24,376 bases of DNA from positions 1 to 24,376 of IMG/VR virus record IMGVR_UViG_3300044960_000681, one strand, 5' to 3'. The notes under the pieces are model-generated. The model was not told the DNA's origin, made no database searches, and saw only the letters and a program-made list of their open reading frames with translations. A program made the translations under genes and the position numbers. This DNA comes from a virus. Shown one piece after another: positions 22,002 through 24,376 of this stretch (the stretch's first letter is position 1; the number at the start of each line of letters is the position of its first letter).

Positions 22002-22610
22002 ATGGCATTAAATTCTACATTAATTTCTTCATCTATTTTTACTCAATTAAATCTAATAGGATTTAAAGGTAGAGATATTTTTAAATTATCAGAAGTAATA
22101 GGTAATAGTTTATCTATTTATTTAAAGACTCCTAATATTATATCTTGTTTTTTATCTGGTTCTAGTGGTGCTTCGGGAACTATTACTAATACGGGTATAA
22201 CAGGATTATCTTTTTATAATATGAGTACTTTTATGTATAATAAAGCTTTAATGTTTGGATTTAATGGAGTAGATTTAAAAAAATTTTTTGATGCTATTTC
22301 TAAAGGTATATGTACTTCTTTATTAAGTATATCAGTAATAGGTTCTGTAGTAGGAGTAGGTGTGGGGGGAGGTATTGGAAATTTTACTGCTATAAACGAA
22401 AATGCATTATTTAATTTATTATCTATGAATATGTTACAAAAAAATTTTATTGGAAGAGATAGTAAAAATATTTGTAGTTGTATAGCTTTTGGTATAATTA
22501 ATCATTTAAGAACAATGGTACAAGTACCTGTAGTTGTTACAGGAGTTGTATCTCCTATACCTCCTATAACTGTTACAGGTATACCAGCAATATATATTCA
22601 AATAAATTAA
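22002..22610 (+). CDS. Small baseplate-tip candidate with three tandem helix-plus-strand repeats
   Basis: 202 residues. It contains three repeats of an amphipathic helix with consensus FxGxD...I..gI...L: NLIGFKGRDIFKLSEVIGNSL at 17-37, MFGFNGVDLKKFFDAISKGICTSL at 84-107, and KNFIGRDSKNICSCIAFGIINHL at 147-169. Each is followed by a Gly/Ser/Thr/Pro-rich strand region (ISCFLSGSSGASGTITNTGI, ISVIGSVVGVGVGGGIGNFT, VQVPVVVTGVVSPIPPITVTG). The VVGVGVGGGIGNFT segment is hydrophobic but short and flanked by repeats, so I do not call a membrane helix. It starts 5 nt after the spike stop codon and has no clear ribosome binding site, so translational coupling to the spike is likely. Adjacent position and three-fold internal symmetry suggest a tip or adaptor that fits a trimeric spike; this is inference. 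Family not recognised with certainty. Confidence 0.55.
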   Translation: MALNSTLISSSIFTQLNLIGFKGRDIFKLSEVIGNSLSIYLKTPNIISCFLSGSSGASGTITNTGITGLSFYNMSTFMYNKALMFGFNGVDLKKFFDAISKGICTSLLSISVIGSVVGVGVGGGIGNFTAINENALFNLLSMNMLQKNFIGRDSKNICSCIAFGIINHLRTMVQVPVVVTGVVSPIPPITVTGIPAIYIQIN

Positions 22611-22628
22611 AAAGGAATTTTTGTAAAT

Positions 22629-24376
22629 ATGGATGTTTTTAATTTAAAATCTTTATACTTAGAAGATTCAGTAGTTCGAGGAGCTAGGATAAATATTAAA
22701 AACAATTCTAATACTCGAACATTAAAAATAAATCCTGAAAATGAAGAAATAGTAAAAACAGGTGAAACAGGTATAGAAAAAGAATATTTAATTCAAGCTT
22801 CTTTAATAGGTAATGATTTAAGAGGAATAGGTACCCTTACTAATTATAGTGAAGTTATTTCTAATTATACAGGTCCTATTGATATTGTTAATAATGATAT
22901 TCTTAGAGTAGAAGGAGAAAGTAAATATTATACAGTAACAGGTATAAATATAAATGAAAAAAAATTGTATTTAGTAGAAAAATATGTAAAAGAGAATGAA
23001 GAAATTCCTGATATTAGAAATGAATTATGTTATATCAGAAAAGTTAAATTAGATAGTGTAAAATATGAAAAAGCAGATCAAAATATTATATATATAGATG
23101 ATATTGGATATTGGGGAGTAACGGGTATACAATTTTCAGAACCTTATATAGCTACTAAAGAATCTTTTGAATTAGATAATGGGATAAAAATTCAATTTCA
23201 AGAAGGAGTTTCAAAAAAAGGATCTGATTTAAATATTATTTCTAATACACAAAAAATTCTTGTTAATAATAATACTACAAATATTTATGATGTTGCAATA
23301 GATCCAATACCATATCCACATGAAAGTTTACAAGTATATATTAGTAAAAATAACAGTGATTTTATAAAAGCAAAAGAATTTGAAGATTATATAATCAACT
23401 ATGATAATGGAAATGATATTAAATATCCTTATCCTCCATATGAAGATAGAAAAGTAGCTTATTTAAAATTTTTAGATAGTATAAAAGAAGAAAAACAAAA
23501 ATTAATAGATAGTTCTTTTAATGGTAATCTTGAAATTATAAAAAAGAAAGAATATGAAGGTACTGAAGTAGTAGAATCTATAAAAGATATTTTACCTGAT
23601 AATAGTTTTAATATTAAAATAAAAGATGAAATAAAAAACATTAATTTTAATTATTTATTAAATAATAAAGCGGGTACTTTAAGTTTTATTAGTCATATTA
23701 ATAGAGAGTCCCTTATTAGTGGTATATTATATCCTAAAAAATTATATTGGGATGGTTTTAGTGTTATAAAAGGAGTAAAAAAAGAAGATGTTAAAAATCA
23801 AGAAGATGTAATTATAGGTAATTTAACAAATATACCAGGAATAGATTATGCTTTATATTTTGAAGATAATGATGAAAATACTCTTATAAAAGATAAAGAT
23901 TTTATAATAGATTTAGAATCTGGGGCTTTTAAATTAAATTTTACACCTAAAAAAGATGAAGCTTTTTTAATTTCTTATTATGTAGAAGGTGAAGATATAG
24001 AAGATGAAAAAGTAGATTTATTTACATTAAGATTAAAATCTTATCCTATTTTAGTAGGTTCTGTAATAATAAATGCTAAATATAAAGTTATTAATGAAGA
24101 TAAAACTATAGAATATAAAACTAAAATTTTAATAGAAGGTCTTGATTATAAAATTTCTTATGTTACAGGTTATATAGAATTATATAATATAGAAGAAATA
24201 AAAGAATTAAAAGTTTCTTATACACCATTAGCACCAATAAATTGTGTATTAAAAGGGATAGAACAAGAAAATAAATATCAAATTACTATATTAGATGATA
24301 TTTTAACTTATACAGGTAATAATACTAATCAGTTATCTTTTAAAATAAATAATACTATTATTTCTATTCCTCAAAA
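22629..24376 (+). CDS. Baseplate-associated structural protein, 3' end beyond the window
   Basis: Open from ATG 22629 (AAAAGGAA about 14 nt upstream) to the window edge with no stop; at least 582 residues are visible, so it is 3'-partial. The N-terminal half (to about 260) is beta-rich with little family signal (VVRGARINIKNNSNTRTLKI, YPHESLQVYISKNNSDFIKA). Residues about 280-330 are charged helix. From about 340 the beta module returns: KDFIIDLESGAFKLNFTPKKD ending FLISYYVEGED (about 421-456), and VGSVIINAKYKV...YKISYVTGYIELYNIEEIKELKVSYTPL (about 472-536). Another copy seems to begin at the edge. Downstream of hub, spike and tip genes, a baseplate wedge or tail-fibre attachment protein is likely; no fibre or receptor-binding motif is visible in the part seen. 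Confidence 0.6.
   Translation, partial: MDVFNLKSLYLEDSVVRGARINIKNNSNTRTLKINPENEEIVKTGETGIEKEYLIQASLIGNDLRGIGTLTNYSEVISNYTGPIDIVNNDILRVEGESKYYTVTGININEKKLYLVEKYVKENEEIPDIRNELCYIRKVKLDSVKYEKADQNIIYIDDIGYWGVTGIQFSEPYIATKESFELDNGIKIQFQEGVSKKGSDLNIISNTQKILVNNNTTNIYDVAIDPIPYPHESLQVYISKNNSDFIKAKEFEDYIINYDNGNDIKYPYPPYEDRKVAYLKFLDSIKEEKQKLIDSSFNGNLEIIKKKEYEGTEVVESIKDILPDNSFNIKIKDEIKNINFNYLLNNKAGTLSFISHINRESLISGILYPKKLYWDGFSVIKGVKKEDVKNQEDVIIGNLTNIPGIDYALYFEDNDENTLIKDKDFIIDLESGAFKLNFTPKKDEAFLISYYVEGEDIEDEKVDLFTLRLKSYPILVGSVIINAKYKVINEDKTIEYKTKILIEGLDYKISYVTGYIELYNIEEIKELKVSYTPLAPINCVLKGIEQENKYQITILDDILTYTGNNTNQLSFKINNTIISIPQ

Noticed and set aside
1-24376. Tailocin or extracellular contractile injection system instead of a phage
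   Set aside because: Possible since no capsid gene is in the window, but the long tape measure, chaperone pair, neck-type genes and actin-like gene fit a large phage better. Capsid, terminase and portal genes outside the window would settle it.
1-24376. tRNA genes, CRISPR arrays, insertion sequences or attachment sites
   Set aside because: None was seen; nearly all bases are in + strand structural genes or short AT-rich gaps.

Overview
This window reads as the late structural (neck-tail-baseplate) region of a large contractile-tailed bacteriophage (myophage). It is very AT-rich, roughly a quarter G+C by eye. All genes are on the + strand, tightly packed, and mostly preceded by AGGAG-type ribosome binding sites, which suggests an AT-rich bacterial host such as a clostridial or other Bacillota species; the host assignment is inference. 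TAA, TAG and TGA all end genes, so the standard code applies. A 980-residue sheath, a roughly 1,000-residue tape measure, a four-protein baseplate hub/spike set and an actin-like ATPase suggest a jumbo or huge phage. No capsid, terminase or replication gene is in view, so genome size and lifestyle cannot be read directly.

Layout. 45-1421: virion protein with an FN3-like domain and a Cys4 knuckle, probably neck. 1486-3878: a zinc-ribbon acidic protein, a coiled-coil protein and an actin-like ATPase. 3993-5948: a neck/tail-terminator-like protein and an FmdB-type zinc-ribbon protein. 6081-10411: tail sheath, an unknown charged protein and the tail tube. 10412-10589: a non-coding gap with a long-range stem. 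10590-11929: two candidate tail-assembly chaperones. 11940-15228: tape measure, whose N-terminal coiled coil is split from the rest by a TGA and a frame change. 15241-22610: baseplate, consisting of two paralogous hub-proximal proteins (the second fused to an M23-like peptidase), a gp27/XkdQ-like hub, a gp5/VgrG-like spike and a three-repeat small protein. 22629-end: another baseplate-type protein cut by the window edge.

How the genes fit together. Tube subunits polymerise around the tape measure, helped by the chaperones. The hub proteins and spike start the tube and carry the cell-wall peptidase. The sheath assembles around the tube and the neck/terminator proteins close the head-proximal end. 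A short beta-rich module recurs in at least four of these proteins and seems to be this lineage's common decoration or interaction domain.

Most worth checking: (i) the tape-measure frame change at 12166-12173, either +1 recoding or an assembly error; (ii) the actin-like protein inside the structural operon, which lacks the usual phosphate-2 aspartate; (iii) the M23 domain with altered metal-site spacing and residues; (iv) a perfect 15-bp inverted repeat ending 3 nt before a start codon, whose left arm overlaps a 19-nt sequence repeated upstream of the sheath gene.
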